This document shows positions 14,301 to 25,332 of a stretch of DNA of 64,000 bases, piece by piece. Both the position numbers and the translations under genes were made by a program. The notes beneath the pieces were generated by a model. It was not told where the DNA came from. It saw nothing but the letters and a program-made list of their open reading frames with translations, and ran no database searches. The number at the start of each line of letters is the position of its first letter. Within the stretch, counting starts at the first letter, position 1. The stretch is from Trichoplax sp. H2 (taxonomy: Eukaryota; Placozoa; Uniplacotomia; Trichoplacea): the NCBI GenBank assembly GCA_003344405.1, contig NOWV01000094.1:225989-289988 (forward strand), read 5' to 3'.

Positions 14301-16633
14301 AAATGCAACAATTTCCTAAGCCAATGAATCGGTAAACCAACCAGAAATAACAAAGTGGAATCAATATTTCTTTAGTACTCATGAGCCTTCCATTCCTCGT
14401 TCATACGATAATAGATGACAATACTTGTAATTGGTTAATCGTACGTCAACTTTTCAATCACAATCTAACGTTGTAAACTACCGATACATCACAACGACAT
14501 ATGACGAGACATCAACAGCTGCTGACTTTCTTCTCTTCTATCAGGCAGTTTAAAACGTTTGACATCACTCAGACATTCTTCAGACTTCCAAAGTCTATCA
14601 TGGTTATAACGTCGTTTCCTTTTTCCCATATAATCTTTTCAAATAAACGAGAAAAATTTTACAAATAGAAGCAACAAGCAGAGATGTCAGGAAACATACA
14701 TAGTACTGCAAGCACTGTAGGCAAATTTTATACGTTTATCTTAACAAAAAAGACTATATCGGTTAGAACGTTACCATAAATCACCAAGATAACAATGTAT
14801 ATCATATAGCAGTATTGAAGCAAGAATGATAAGTGCACTCATATAGGTAAGTAAGTTAAAGCATTTTCTTACCTACACACCATACTACACACAATCAGAA
14901 TGTAAACTAAAAAATTTAATCAAAAGTTATTATCTAGTGATACTGTTTTCCAAGGATGCATCTGTATATTGTATAGCTAATCTAATCTAGTGAACGGCTT
15001 ACAAGATATGGTAAATATTGGTCAATGAGTTATCACTTATCAGTAAATATATTTACGATACGGTATTACTGGTACTACATTTCGCTTATCATGTTAAAGT
15101 ACAGTATGTATCATAGATAAGTAGAACTAAATGGCATTCAGTAGAAAATAGGCTGAGTCTAATGAAACCATTACAACAAAATTAAATTTTATCGATGTTA
15201 TTATTAATTTTCAAACTGAAACAATATGTGCATAATATCAGAGACCTCTCAAAATAAAAAATACGTATTGCCAAATTTCAGAAGAAAGCTAGCCATCAAC
15301 CCTGTTTCTTGACGAAAAGTATTGAAACAATTCTCATGCATCATACTACATACTCATACACTGAGTCTACAAATTATATTATTGATTAATTATAAAGCTG
15401 TCCTGTTCTTGTAGTAATTTATGTTACAGTAAGTATGTGCCGCAATTTTGATCTACAGTAGGACTAAGGAATAACGCAATAAGTACGGTGCCGGAGTAAA
15501 AATTAAAACAGCAGCTAGTTTTTCTAGGTTGTTCACTTCCGATGTAGATTGTGAAGTAGTAAAAGCACTGTACTGTGGGTAGAGTACTTTAAGTACTCTA
15601 CTGTTCCAGCACTACAGGATTCTGCTAGTAACGAATGAAATTATTACTAAAGGCGTTACGTAAGGTTAAAATAATACGAATTAACATTGATTCTGTATAC
15701 ATGGTAAATCAAAGCATAATGTACGTCTATGTAATCAATTACTGAAATCATAAAGACTTCAAAGGATAAATTAATATAATTAATTAATAATACAGTATAA
15801 TGACAACTATGGTTAATAATATACCATGGCTACTAACAGGGACTACTTCACTTTTTCGAGTAGTCCCTACCACTAATTCGCTATGGCTGTATGGATAGGC
15901 AAAGCATAAAGTAGGAGTTTTACTGCAGCAAGACGCTTTGTGCTGTTTTGAAAATGCGTCATGTACACAGCAGTATAGGGTACTATGAATACATGTCATG
16001 GCGTCAACTAATGTCTGCTAGCTTTGTACCCATATTTCAAAACTATCACAATTACGAATGGGATAACATTATTAACGATAGTCACATAATCGTCGATTAG
16101 CGATCATTTTTAAAGCCATTAACAAGTCAACAATACAGTAGGATTAGGCCCTAAGGGGATACTAAGGGGTAGACAATAGTAGTACCTACTACTCGTTTAA
16201 AATGATAATACGTACTTCGGGCGATTTAGAACTCTTTTCAACAAAAAAGCTAGATGTAGGAATATTGTATTAGCCGATCGCATCTAACGGATCGATTGGT
16301 GAAGCAAGACTCCTAAGAACATTAGCATTTTGTAAAATTGAACTGCTATTTTTATACAATATCGAATATTGTACTACAAAATTTAAGATTTATAGAAATG
16401 CCATAGAGTGTACAAATTACATTATTAGATATTAACTTGCTTATTGAAGAGGAAAGTTTAAAAAAAAATAATATCCATACGTAGGCAATCAAATAAAACG
16501 TCAATATCCGTAACTTGAAAGGTATGAATGGGGTAAATTTACATATTTCCTATTCTAATAATCCTATTTCCTACTATCTCACGTAGTGTACATAAAATGA
16601 TTATCATAATTTTTTACAGCATCAAGATTGTTT
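11388..16633. other. Intergenic tract, DYNC2H1 3' flank to p27-like gene
   Basis: About 5.2 kb of AT-rich DNA with only short, unconvincing open frames. The dynein 3' UTR must start here, but no clear poly(A) signal lies close to the stop. The end near 16.6 kb may contain a further exon of the p27-like gene, because that gene has a strong donor just before its stop. A perfect palindrome sits at 15579-15601. I recognise no RNA gene or transposon. Confidence 0.6.
15579..15601. repeat. Perfect short palindrome containing GTAC
   Basis: Two 11-bp arms (15579-15589 and 15591-15601) are exact reverse complements around a single T. The core reads AGTACTTTAAGTACT, so it belongs to the GTAC-rich word family seen further right. 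Function is unknown; it could form a tight hairpin or bind a dimeric factor. Confidence 0.6.
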
Positions 16634-17254
16634 CTATATGCAATGCTGTAGGAACTTACCAGTCATAACACTTGTAAACACCATTTTAGATTTATAGCCC
16701 GGTTTATTTCGCTCACTGCGGCGGTAATAAACTCCTTTCTTTGGGGGTAATCCATGACAACTACTTCCATTGCTTGAATAGTTATCAAGCTTAATTTCAC
16801 TTTGCTCAGATATAATTGTTTGATGTCTACCGGTATTACTGGTTGACGGCTTTGGGATAGAATTGTTCCGAAAGTTATCGTAGTTATTTTTGTCATTCCC
16901 ATTAGTGTCGATCATACAACATTCGTCAAGAATTTGATTTGTCCTTTCCTTATTGTGAGGAATGCCGTTGGCGTCAGAAATATTTTTGAATGGCGTTAGC
17001 TGATTACAAGTAACGGTACTACCATCATCGTCGACTTTTTGCGCGACATACCTAGTAGCGGTCGAATCGATCAATTTCCATTGGTAGGGCCCAGGTAAGG
17101 GAGTAAACCTTTCAAAGTCGAAATTCCATTTCTGACTTTTCTCAGCACGGATCTCACGAAGAGCTTTTTCCGTCTCTTCCCTTAATTCGACTGTATCGCA
17201 AGAACCAAACAAACAACGCCGGGCGCGATTATTACCGGTACGTTGCTGTTGCAT
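16634..17254 (-). CDS. Cyclin-dependent kinase inhibitor, Kip/Dacapo (p27-like)
   Basis: A 206-codon frame starting at the first Met. The N-terminal 65 residues are a CDI domain: cyclin-groove motif RRCLFG (residues 12-17), linker helix, then the kinase-binding strand KWNFDF (42-47) and PYQW (56-59), in the spacing of vertebrate p21/p27/p57. Family members bind cyclin-CDK2/4 and block G1/S progression in the nucleus. The tyrosine segment that enters the CDK ATP site in p27 (YY) is reduced to a single Tyr at residue 69. The rest is low-complexity, Ser/Asn-rich and probably disordered, with a basic patch near residue 180 that may act in nuclear import. Odd point: a strong donor (GTAAGT at 16659-16654) lies inside the last codons, so the real C-terminus may come from a downstream exon and the final nine or so residues may be read-through. 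Exon 16660-17254 would then end in phase 1. Confidence 0.88.
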   Translation of the reverse strand: MQQQRTGNNRARRCLFGSCDTVELREETEKALREIRAEKSQKWNFDFERFTPLPGPYQWKLIDSTATRYVAQKVDDDGSTVTCNQLTPFKNISDANGIPHNKERTNQILDECCMIDTNGNDKNNYDNFRNNSIPKPSTSNTGRHQTIISEQSEIKLDNYSSNGSSCHGLPPKKGVYYRRSERNKPGYKSKMVFTSVMTGKFLQHCI

Positions 17255-18590
17255 TGCTTTCTAGTTGAAGAGATGAACCGATTTTTAGTGTTTTTCTTAG
17301 CTGTGTTGTCTTCCTAATTCAATTGATGACTGAGATTGAGATTCGCTGCAAAGTAATGGCAATTAAGAGAATGCGCTGTTGTTGAGTTCTTCCACGGCTG
17401 GACATCCGCATTAAACAGATTAAAGAAAAAAAAAATTGTTATTAAAAGGTAGAGATTAAGACTGTCTTATTGTGGTTAAATTAACACTTATGTACTATGG
17501 CAAAAGGCTAGGAGTGTGTACAATAAGTTACTTTAGTGTATTAATGAAAGACGCCTATTGTGTATTATGTACTAGAATTTAACGTTGTAGAAACCAATTA
17601 TAGCAGTATTGTTGATAATATGAATAAAGACGCCACGTCTACTTTGCATATCAACATAAAACAATCAGATATTTGTCTTTCCATTACTATTGCATATTGT
17701 CGAGTAATTGGGTTACAAATTGCAAGTATAAACTTGTTTCATATTAGCAGAACAGTGAGTGAAATATTTTTTCACATCACAGGAGATTATGAAATGAAAA
17801 AGAAATCGGAATTAATCAAAAATTCTTCAATGTCGTTATCAATTTTATAACCCAAATACTATTATCAACAATTCCATGTGTTATTCCGTATTGCCTACTA
17901 TCTTTGTAGTTGTCAGTTCAATTAAATTTTAACGTTTGACATTGACAGAAATGCAATTTCAACTAGGGATTACACAACAATAAAATACAGACTGTGATGT
18001 CAAGGTTGAATATAGGTTACAGAAGGATATAAACTGCAATGATAATATCATCAAAATAGCATAAGGAACATCCAAAGTCGTCTCTATTTGGTGGTATCCA
18101 TCTCCGTACAAACCTTTCTATTCAAATTGTACACTCCAATTACATCAAAAATTGATCCGAAAATGGACTATCGATAGGGTGGCAATCTGATCTACATCAA
18201 CGTTCATAAGTAGAACTAGTAAAAATTAATCCCCCCCCCAAAAAAAATAATAAGACAAAGCTGCACTACAGTGCTGATCGATCGAATATGTCTACAATAA
18301 GTAAATAAATAAATATAAATACGTATTGTTGGCAGTAGCCACGTAGTATAGTGTATTATACATGGCAGATCGGGTGATGCTGAACTAGTGTAGTGGACTA
18401 CAACTTTTGACACACCACAACATAAAAACATTCAATCAATCACTGATAGATGGATAGACAGAACATACGGTAGGTTGATCAAAACAAAAGGCTAACAATA
18501 GAAATGATTAATCATATCGCGTATTATCTATCGTACGGAGAATTTTTTATCTTTAATAAACAAATTTTTACAGCTAGCAGAAAGTTTTCT
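17255..18590. other. Upstream flank of the p27-like gene
   Basis: AT-rich DNA expected to hold the 5' UTR and promoter of the minus-strand p27-like gene. There is a C9 homopolymer followed by an A-run near 18231-18248. No TATA box or known factor site could be assigned with confidence. The 96-codon frame at 17560-17850 has no recognisable features. Confidence 0.5.
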
Positions 18591-18599
18591 TATTTTAGA

Positions 18600-21500
18600 T
18601 GTACAGTACAGTAAAAGATAAGTACCACCATATTCCACTTTTCTCATTAGAATGGCTACATTCGTAATATGCATTCTGCAATGTACAATACAGTACATAC
18701 TATGTGTATGTATCCACCAATATTTGCAGTACTGTACAATGATGTACGCGTCTACTCTTTTCACCATCAGAACAAATGCCTTCAGAAGATCTTAACTGCA
18801 AAGTGGACACTGTCGGTTCTTAGTCGGAAAGTGAATGTTTTATCTAGTTTAACACAGAGATGACGAAGTAGAAATGGGATAACATGTTATGTAACTCTGA
18901 ATTTCAACATCGACAAGGATAGTTTGCGACATTTGCGGCTTAGTCAAGGCTTTCATTTCACATTATTGCATATTACATGGTACATTATTACAATTAGTAA
19001 ATTCCATTAGCACAGTAGCGAATCTCTAAATGGCGCATGGACTGACATTATACCTAGCAGTTAATCTCCCAATGGGACGAATTGAACTCACTGACTGAAG
19101 CTAGCACACCATAAAGTAATTTCAATCAAGGTTTACAAAGTTGTCATTGCCGTATTGTACGAAAATACTGTACAGTAGGATTACTAACTTGAAGACATAT
19201 TATTGTTATATAAATTATTATTATTATCATCAATATTTGGAAAATAATGAAAATACGTACTTGACGCGAATGCCACCAGCTTAAAATAATAGCTTTTATA
19301 GACTACTAATGAGAACTATGCCTTTCAATCCGGCGCATACCGTAATAGCAGTAGGATAGAATGAAGCAATTTGGTACCTTGGCACACGAGTAAAGTCAGG
19401 ATAATCGCAGAAAATACCTCCAAAAAAGCCGTCTCGTTAATTTACTTGAAGCAAGTAACGTTACAAAACGAAATACTATTGATTGCCCAGAAATCGACAC
19501 TGATTAATACTGTACATTGCTCTACACATATTTCAGTAATTACTTTAGCCTAAAAGGATTTTGCTCCTTATCGTACTCATACAACTAAACAGAATTGAAT
19601 GTGTCTACTCAAATTGGGGTCAGTCAATCGTTATAACTGTAGTTTAGAAGTTAAGTAAGTCAATAAAAAGTCATTGACATCTTGCGTCAAATAGTATTGG
19701 TGCTTGTTTTGATGCTACATTATTAGATACAGCAATGATCAGGTTGCTGACAAGTCGAGGACAGGACTGATCATGTAGTCACAAGTCTAAACATGTCATC
19801 CAATAAACTCTATTTATATCAGTTGCACAGTCCAGTATTGTATGCGCATTTGTTAGACTCAAGTTGAGCAATTGTATTGAAGGAGAAACGTACGTGGTAG
19901 GCACAGTACAGTAGTGACATTGTACTTTCATGTCCGCAACTTTAAAAAGAAAGATACAGTAGAACAGCAGCAGATCGAACGGCTGATACCGTACGCATTG
20001 AATTTTACTTTGCAAATGCTGTTGATACTCTCTAATTAGCTTGAATATCTGTAGTCCATGCGCGTCAATTATCGTATTGAATCAATCAAGCGTGAATACT
20101 TGTATCGTCTACTAGTATCACTATACAGCTTCAATGTCGACCAGGAACCACCATTAGCGTCTAAAGAGTACCGAGTGATTGTCAGGCAAGTTGTTTATTA
20201 GCACCAGTGCCGTCAACACCAGCACTTTTTCGACTGTCATTCACAGTCAATACTGATCGCTTTTGATTTGATTTTTACATATCAATAGATCTTGTGTAGA
20301 ATGTAAGTAATATTACGCCTACCGACATTGATCGACTACTGTCCACTGTACACTGTACACAGTGTACAGGTGGCTCTAGTAGTCTAATAAGCTACAGTAC
20401 TGAATAGGAAAATGGGTTGGTAACGCGCACCGTACCGGTACATACAGTACAGTAAAAATAAATGAAAATAAAATGCATCATTGCTGGCGTCCACTTTTTA
20501 CAGTGCAGCGTACTACAAGGCATGGACAGTGAACAGTACTATACTGTAGTTACTTACTCAACAACAAACGCATGCAACTATGCAACATAATATTCTGTAC
20601 TGTACAACATGGCGTCCTCCAAATCAAGTTATCGTAGAAAATATCGTAAACAATCATTTTTGGTGCGTCCATTTCACTATCCTACCTTTTTTCGCCTCTG
20701 GCCGCGACAATTTCGTAGTGGTCTTTGAAATTAGAAATTGAAAATGTCTTGATCCTTGGCAAGCTGTAGATTCTACTATTATTTCATCTTCTTGAGCATG
20801 TATTCAAAGAAATCAATTTTGCTTACTACGTTTTTCGACGATCCTCCTTCCACATTGAAAACGTTGCACTGACGTCGCAAGGAATTTCCTGTACAGTACA
20901 ATACACTGCAAGTTGTCTGCAACTTGTAGCGTCTGACGTGCGTACAGTACACTCCACTGTACACTGTACAGTGTGTACTGTAGTAGCGATGCGTATCCCA
21001 TACTGTACTATACACTACAGTGTACAGTATGGCAATATCAGAGGAGTTTATCAGCAAGGTCATCGTGCACTGTAGAAGACTGCCCTTTTCAGTACTGTAC
21101 AGTACCGTTGTATAGTACAGTACAAGTACTCTACAGTACTGCAATATTCCTCAGCGTGATACCGGCGTAACGGCGCCGTAGTATCAGGTGTACTGGCATA
21201 AATCCATGGTACGATGTCCATGTGATCAGCGAAGGGACTGCCAATATTTTTGTTATCCTTTATTTATTTTACCCTATGGAAGGAAAGGATAGTACAGACT
21301 ATAAACCCAGCAAGACGTCAAAGTAAAAAGGTCACCGTAGTCTGCAGAAAGCTTTTGTCATGCATGCAGTACAGTACACTTTCATGAAGCCAAGAAACGA
21401 TCGAGCACGGAATGATAGCGATGAACAGACCTAATGATCGTTTATTTCACTGTTTCTGCTTTCGTCGTCTCCTCATTACGGTAGGGTATTAGTACAGTAC

Positions 21501-22380
21501 AGTATTACTGCATTGAGTATTAGTAAATTTTTACGCGCGAAATGACAGTAGTACTCAATGGACTACATTCACAGTGTGAAAAAAGCCCAGATGAAAGAAT
21601 GGCGGGAAAAAAATTTACGTCCTGTACAGTACTCAACTCAGAGTGTACAGTACTGTACTGTAAACCAGGTTGACCAATGACCAGGTGCCATTACAGTATA
21701 GTACAGCACACTACAGACTACCGTATGCCTACTATACTATACACTCTCCCTGTACTGTACTGTACGGTAGTCTACAGTATTCTGTACTGTAATTCACGGT
21801 AGTCGAGGGCCGTCGTAGACTCGTAGTACTGTACAAGTGTAATACACAAAACAATAATTCTATTGTACTGTAAGAGACGGACGGACTCCGACACAATCTG
21901 AAACATCGCTAGACGATAGCCTTTTCTTGTTTTTCACTCCATTACTCACTTGTGCAATTTTAAAAGCATACTGTCAGGGGCGAATAAAGATAAAATTCCT
22001 AACCCTAACTCTAAAACTCTTAGGGTTATGAATTTTATCCTTAGTAATCCCTGCTACAGTGCACTATACAGTACAGTACTGTAAATCGTACGGATCATAA
22101 AAACAGGAAAATGGACCATCCACTGATCCGCCCATCCGCCAACCCACTTCAAACTCCCGGCTATTTATACTCGATGGCGGTTTTTACTAGCTTTAATGAA
22201 ATAGTTGATAGGCTATGTCACTAAGCTTTCCATCTGGGCCACCGTACTACAGGCTTGCAGTCTACAGCAATACTATTACTGTAGTATTTCTAGCACTCCT
22301 GTATACAGTACTATAGTTCGTCACACTACAGTACGTAGTATGTACAGAGTACAGTACAGTAAACTGTCGGAGGGTAAAAT
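18600..22380. repeat. GTAC-rich word array (CTGTAC/GTACAG family)
   Basis: Overlapping self-complementary words built on GTAC (CTGTACAG, CAGTACTG, GTACAGTAC) are scattered irregularly, sparse from 18.6 kb and dense from 20.3 to 22.4 kb. By hand I count about 55-60 GTAC in 20341-22380. About six would be expected from base composition at two-thirds A+T. The words lie in both orientations, often as tandem or interrupted palindromes, with variable spacers, so this is not a simple satellite or microsatellite. The tract ends just before the putative AKIP1 first exon. Open frames inside it look like by-products of the repeats. Confidence 0.75.
21989..22039. repeat. Imperfect hairpin with telomere-like CCCTAA/TTAGGG arms
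   Basis: The outer arms 21989-21998 and 22030-22039 are exact complements. Inside them, TAACCCTAA (22000-22008) pairs with TTAGGGTTA (22020-22028). The loop is about 11 bases. Only one or two repeat units are present, so this is not a telomere; it may be a small foldback element or the relic of a double-strand-break repair patch. Confidence 0.55.
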
Positions 22381-22437
22381 TAGGGACTAATCAATTCTAG
22401 TCTGATATCAGATTTCTGATGGTCTTCGCAGGAAATC

Positions 22438-23653
22438 ATGGAGAGAGAAGTAAGCCTATACCTTATACTGTACTAACCTCTGTAATCAAGGATCATAATT
22501 TAAGAGGAATTGAATACATATAATAGAAAATGGGAGACATGCCCTGCAGTCGACTTGAAGTATAACGGGCTGGGCTCAAGTAAACCGTACTTTATAACGT
22601 TACTCTTTGCTAAATAAAATATATATTATACAACACAGTATGATAGCGCCTATTCTGTACTGGTTAAGAATAGGACACTTTCAGAGATTTTTACTAAATT
22701 AAATATTAGAAAGTCATAATACGAATCGCTAAAATTTTATAGAAATACCTTTACGTCGCAGGAATTCCCCTAACAAAGTTTAAAGCGCAGTTATACAGCA
22801 TTTATAATTTCTACTACGATGGTTATTGTTCGTTCATTAATTAAGTAACTGACAACAAGTGTTCATATTTATTTACAACTAATATCAGGACACTATTACG
22901 TCTTCTATCCCACCATATCATAATAAATAGCTTATAACTGTTAACGAGCATTTATTCTTATTTATAGAAGGTATATAATGAATGGTCAAATGAAAATCGC
23001 CTCAGCCGTGCTATGAATCTGGGCCAACTAACTCTCAAACGAGCTCAAGAACGTAAAATTGATTGGACCAAAAAGTCTACAAATAGTTACAATCCTGTTG
23101 AAGTTTGTATATACAATTGTCAAATTGTCATTATGACTAATGCTACCTTATTATGCACGGATGATCCATTATCATGTTCTGACAAATGTTACAGGAACCT
23201 GTAATCTACACAAACATCGAAGATGCTTTTGCTTCGGTCATGCACTTCATGACGATGACCTCCCGACAATGCCGGCGCTATTTTAGTAGCAATAAACTGA
23301 CTAGCGACTATGACAGTTCTCACTGCTGTAAATTCCATAAACCAAAGTATACGGAGAAGCTACGAAGAAATCCGGTATGCTATATGATAGGATATCTAAA
23401 ATTGTTTGCAAATACCGTAATTTAATTACCAATATCAGTAATCTAATATAAATGAAACTACGCCTGGATAATAATATAACGAACGGTGCGTCTTAATTTA
23501 TTTGAGCAGTTGCAAACTGATGAAAACGTTCGTGTCGATGTGCCCCCAGGAACATATGCCGTTACTGCAGGAAGATGGGGAGGTGAAAAAGATCATACTC
23601 ACGTTGTCCACGTTGAACCTGGACAAAGTGTAGATTTGACGTTCGCTGTTTGA
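22438..23653 (+). CDS. AKIP1: A-kinase-interacting protein 1 homolog
   Basis: Human AKIP1 binds the PKA catalytic subunit and influences NF-kB signalling. Exons read: 22971 (or 22968)-23102, 23195-23374 and 23510 (or 23507)-23653, all phase 0, introns 92 and about 132 bp. Evidence is colinear matching to three conserved AKIP1 blocks: an N-terminal helix with LKRAQERKIDW, a central block with SRQCRRYFSS (human SSQCGKYYSS), and the C-terminal block PPGTYAVTAG ... GQSVDLTFAV, close to human PGTYSVTVG ... GQSVDLVFPV. Stop TGA at 23651-23653. The start is uncertain. A 12-nt exon ATG GAG AGA GAA at 22438-22449 followed by GTAAGC would splice in frame to 22968/22971 and is my preferred first exon; an internal Met at 23013 is the fallback. 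None of the exons is a long open frame, so the gene is easy to miss. Confidence 0.82.
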
Positions 23654-25332
23654 TTTAGTCAACAATTTTTTTTTTAAGCAAGTTTCATTGCTCACGATTG
23701 CTGACTTGGCGATTAGGCTAACCAATTGATGTCCTATATTGATTTAAAAATCGAATACTGTAATAACGTCTTCATTTTATGTATATTGGAACGAGATGAA
23801 ATACGGTCATTGAATAACAGTTTATCGAAGGAGTAGTGTTTTGTGACACAGTCCAGCAATATAAATATAAAGATTATTACCTTTTTTGGTGTTCAGTAAA
23901 TGCCTAACATTAGAATGAACACATCATTCTTCTTTCAACTATGCAATAATGTATATTTATAACACAGAATAAATAGATACCGTCAATATACAGTATGTTA
24001 CTGCACTTTGCAACATACTGTATAGAGAGAGTATTAGTGCGATAGAATTTAATATTATCTTAAATCAGAAAATTCCTTGAAACTGTCCAAAGAAATTTTG
24101 ATACCGGTAATGATTACCATATTAAATTTATTTACTAAGAATATGATAAAGTCGCTGTACTTTTTCGTACAATTACACTGTAATATACAACATTTGCTTT
24201 GCCATCAATGAAAGCAGAGTGGATAGGTTCACGGAACAGTATTGAATCCTTCATTACCTTCCTTGAAAATGTAAAACTGTATATCAACGTTAAATTAACA
24301 TCATACATTGGCTTAATATGCACTTTAGTTCTGTAACCTAATGAAACGATAATTCCCTCATTTTATTATAGTGAGATATTTAGTGAATCACTAAAATACC
24401 AAAATAAACACTATTACATTCATTCGAACGAAGTATTTGTGAGTTCATGGTAACTTATAATAAGATTTTAACTTATGTTTGCAATGTTTATCGAAAGAAA
24501 TATGCTATTTGATAAAACTATATGATATACGATTACTTTGTAACATATTAAAACCAGAATCGAAAAGACAAGGAAGATGCCATATTATAACATAATTTTG
24601 ATCTATTTTTATTATTATTATTACACTCGTAAATGCATACTATATATATATATATACGCTTACATTTCTGGTAACTTAAATATTATATTAGTCAAATAGA
24701 ATCCAGGTAAATTTGGCAGAAAATTGATTGACAGCCTGATTATCTCATATGATACGATGATTAAAGAATATTGATGTAGAATTCATAGCTTATCAGTCAC
24801 ACAAAGGCTATAAGATGTTACAGTCACTTCAATAAATAACTGCTATATCAACATCGTGGCTTGATAACTTTATACCATACAGAATGGAAGAATTATATTG
24901 TATAGGTTAATATAATATCCGCTCATGCTATCATGCCCGGAAAGCATCATATTTACAACAATTCATCTAGGGCGATTTAATATATTCAAGAAAATTTAAT
25001 AGTAACAATTACTTATGAATCAGCATACTTGTGATAAAAATGAAAATTATAAAACTGAACTTGATCTTATTGGAATATTGACAAAATTATCCTATCTACA
25101 CAATGCAAACGTTTCAGTTTGTTGATAACGACGTGGATAGCCCTCATTTCTGAGATAATCTAATATTGGTATAAAATCGTAGAACGCAGATTAGGTAGAT
25201 GACCAACGGCGTATATTCTATTTGGTCCAGATATTGACTCCACTTCAATACATACGAGCATATCTTCGTAATGTAGGCTCAATTTATGATACAATTAAAA
25301 TGCTTTCGATTATACCGCAAGCAAGTATTCAT
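23654..25332. other. Convergent intergenic interval between AKIP1 and the VWA/DUF4537 gene
   Basis: About 1.7 kb separating two 3' ends. It contains a candidate AATAAA poly(A) signal at 23968-23973 for AKIP1 and a short (TA)n run at 24640-24656. I see no further gene. In contrast to the divergent intervals, GTAC words are rare here. Confidence 0.55.

Noticed and set aside
17560-17850. 96-codon plus-strand frame upstream of the p27-like gene
   Set aside because: No domain, biased hydrophobic AT-rich composition and no supporting exon context.
20779-21170. Open frames on both strands inside the GTAC-rich tract (up to 121 codons)
   Set aside because: Peptides are Tyr/Cys/Thr/Val-rich translations of the repeated GTAC words and occur on both strands, as expected from repeats that avoid stop codons.
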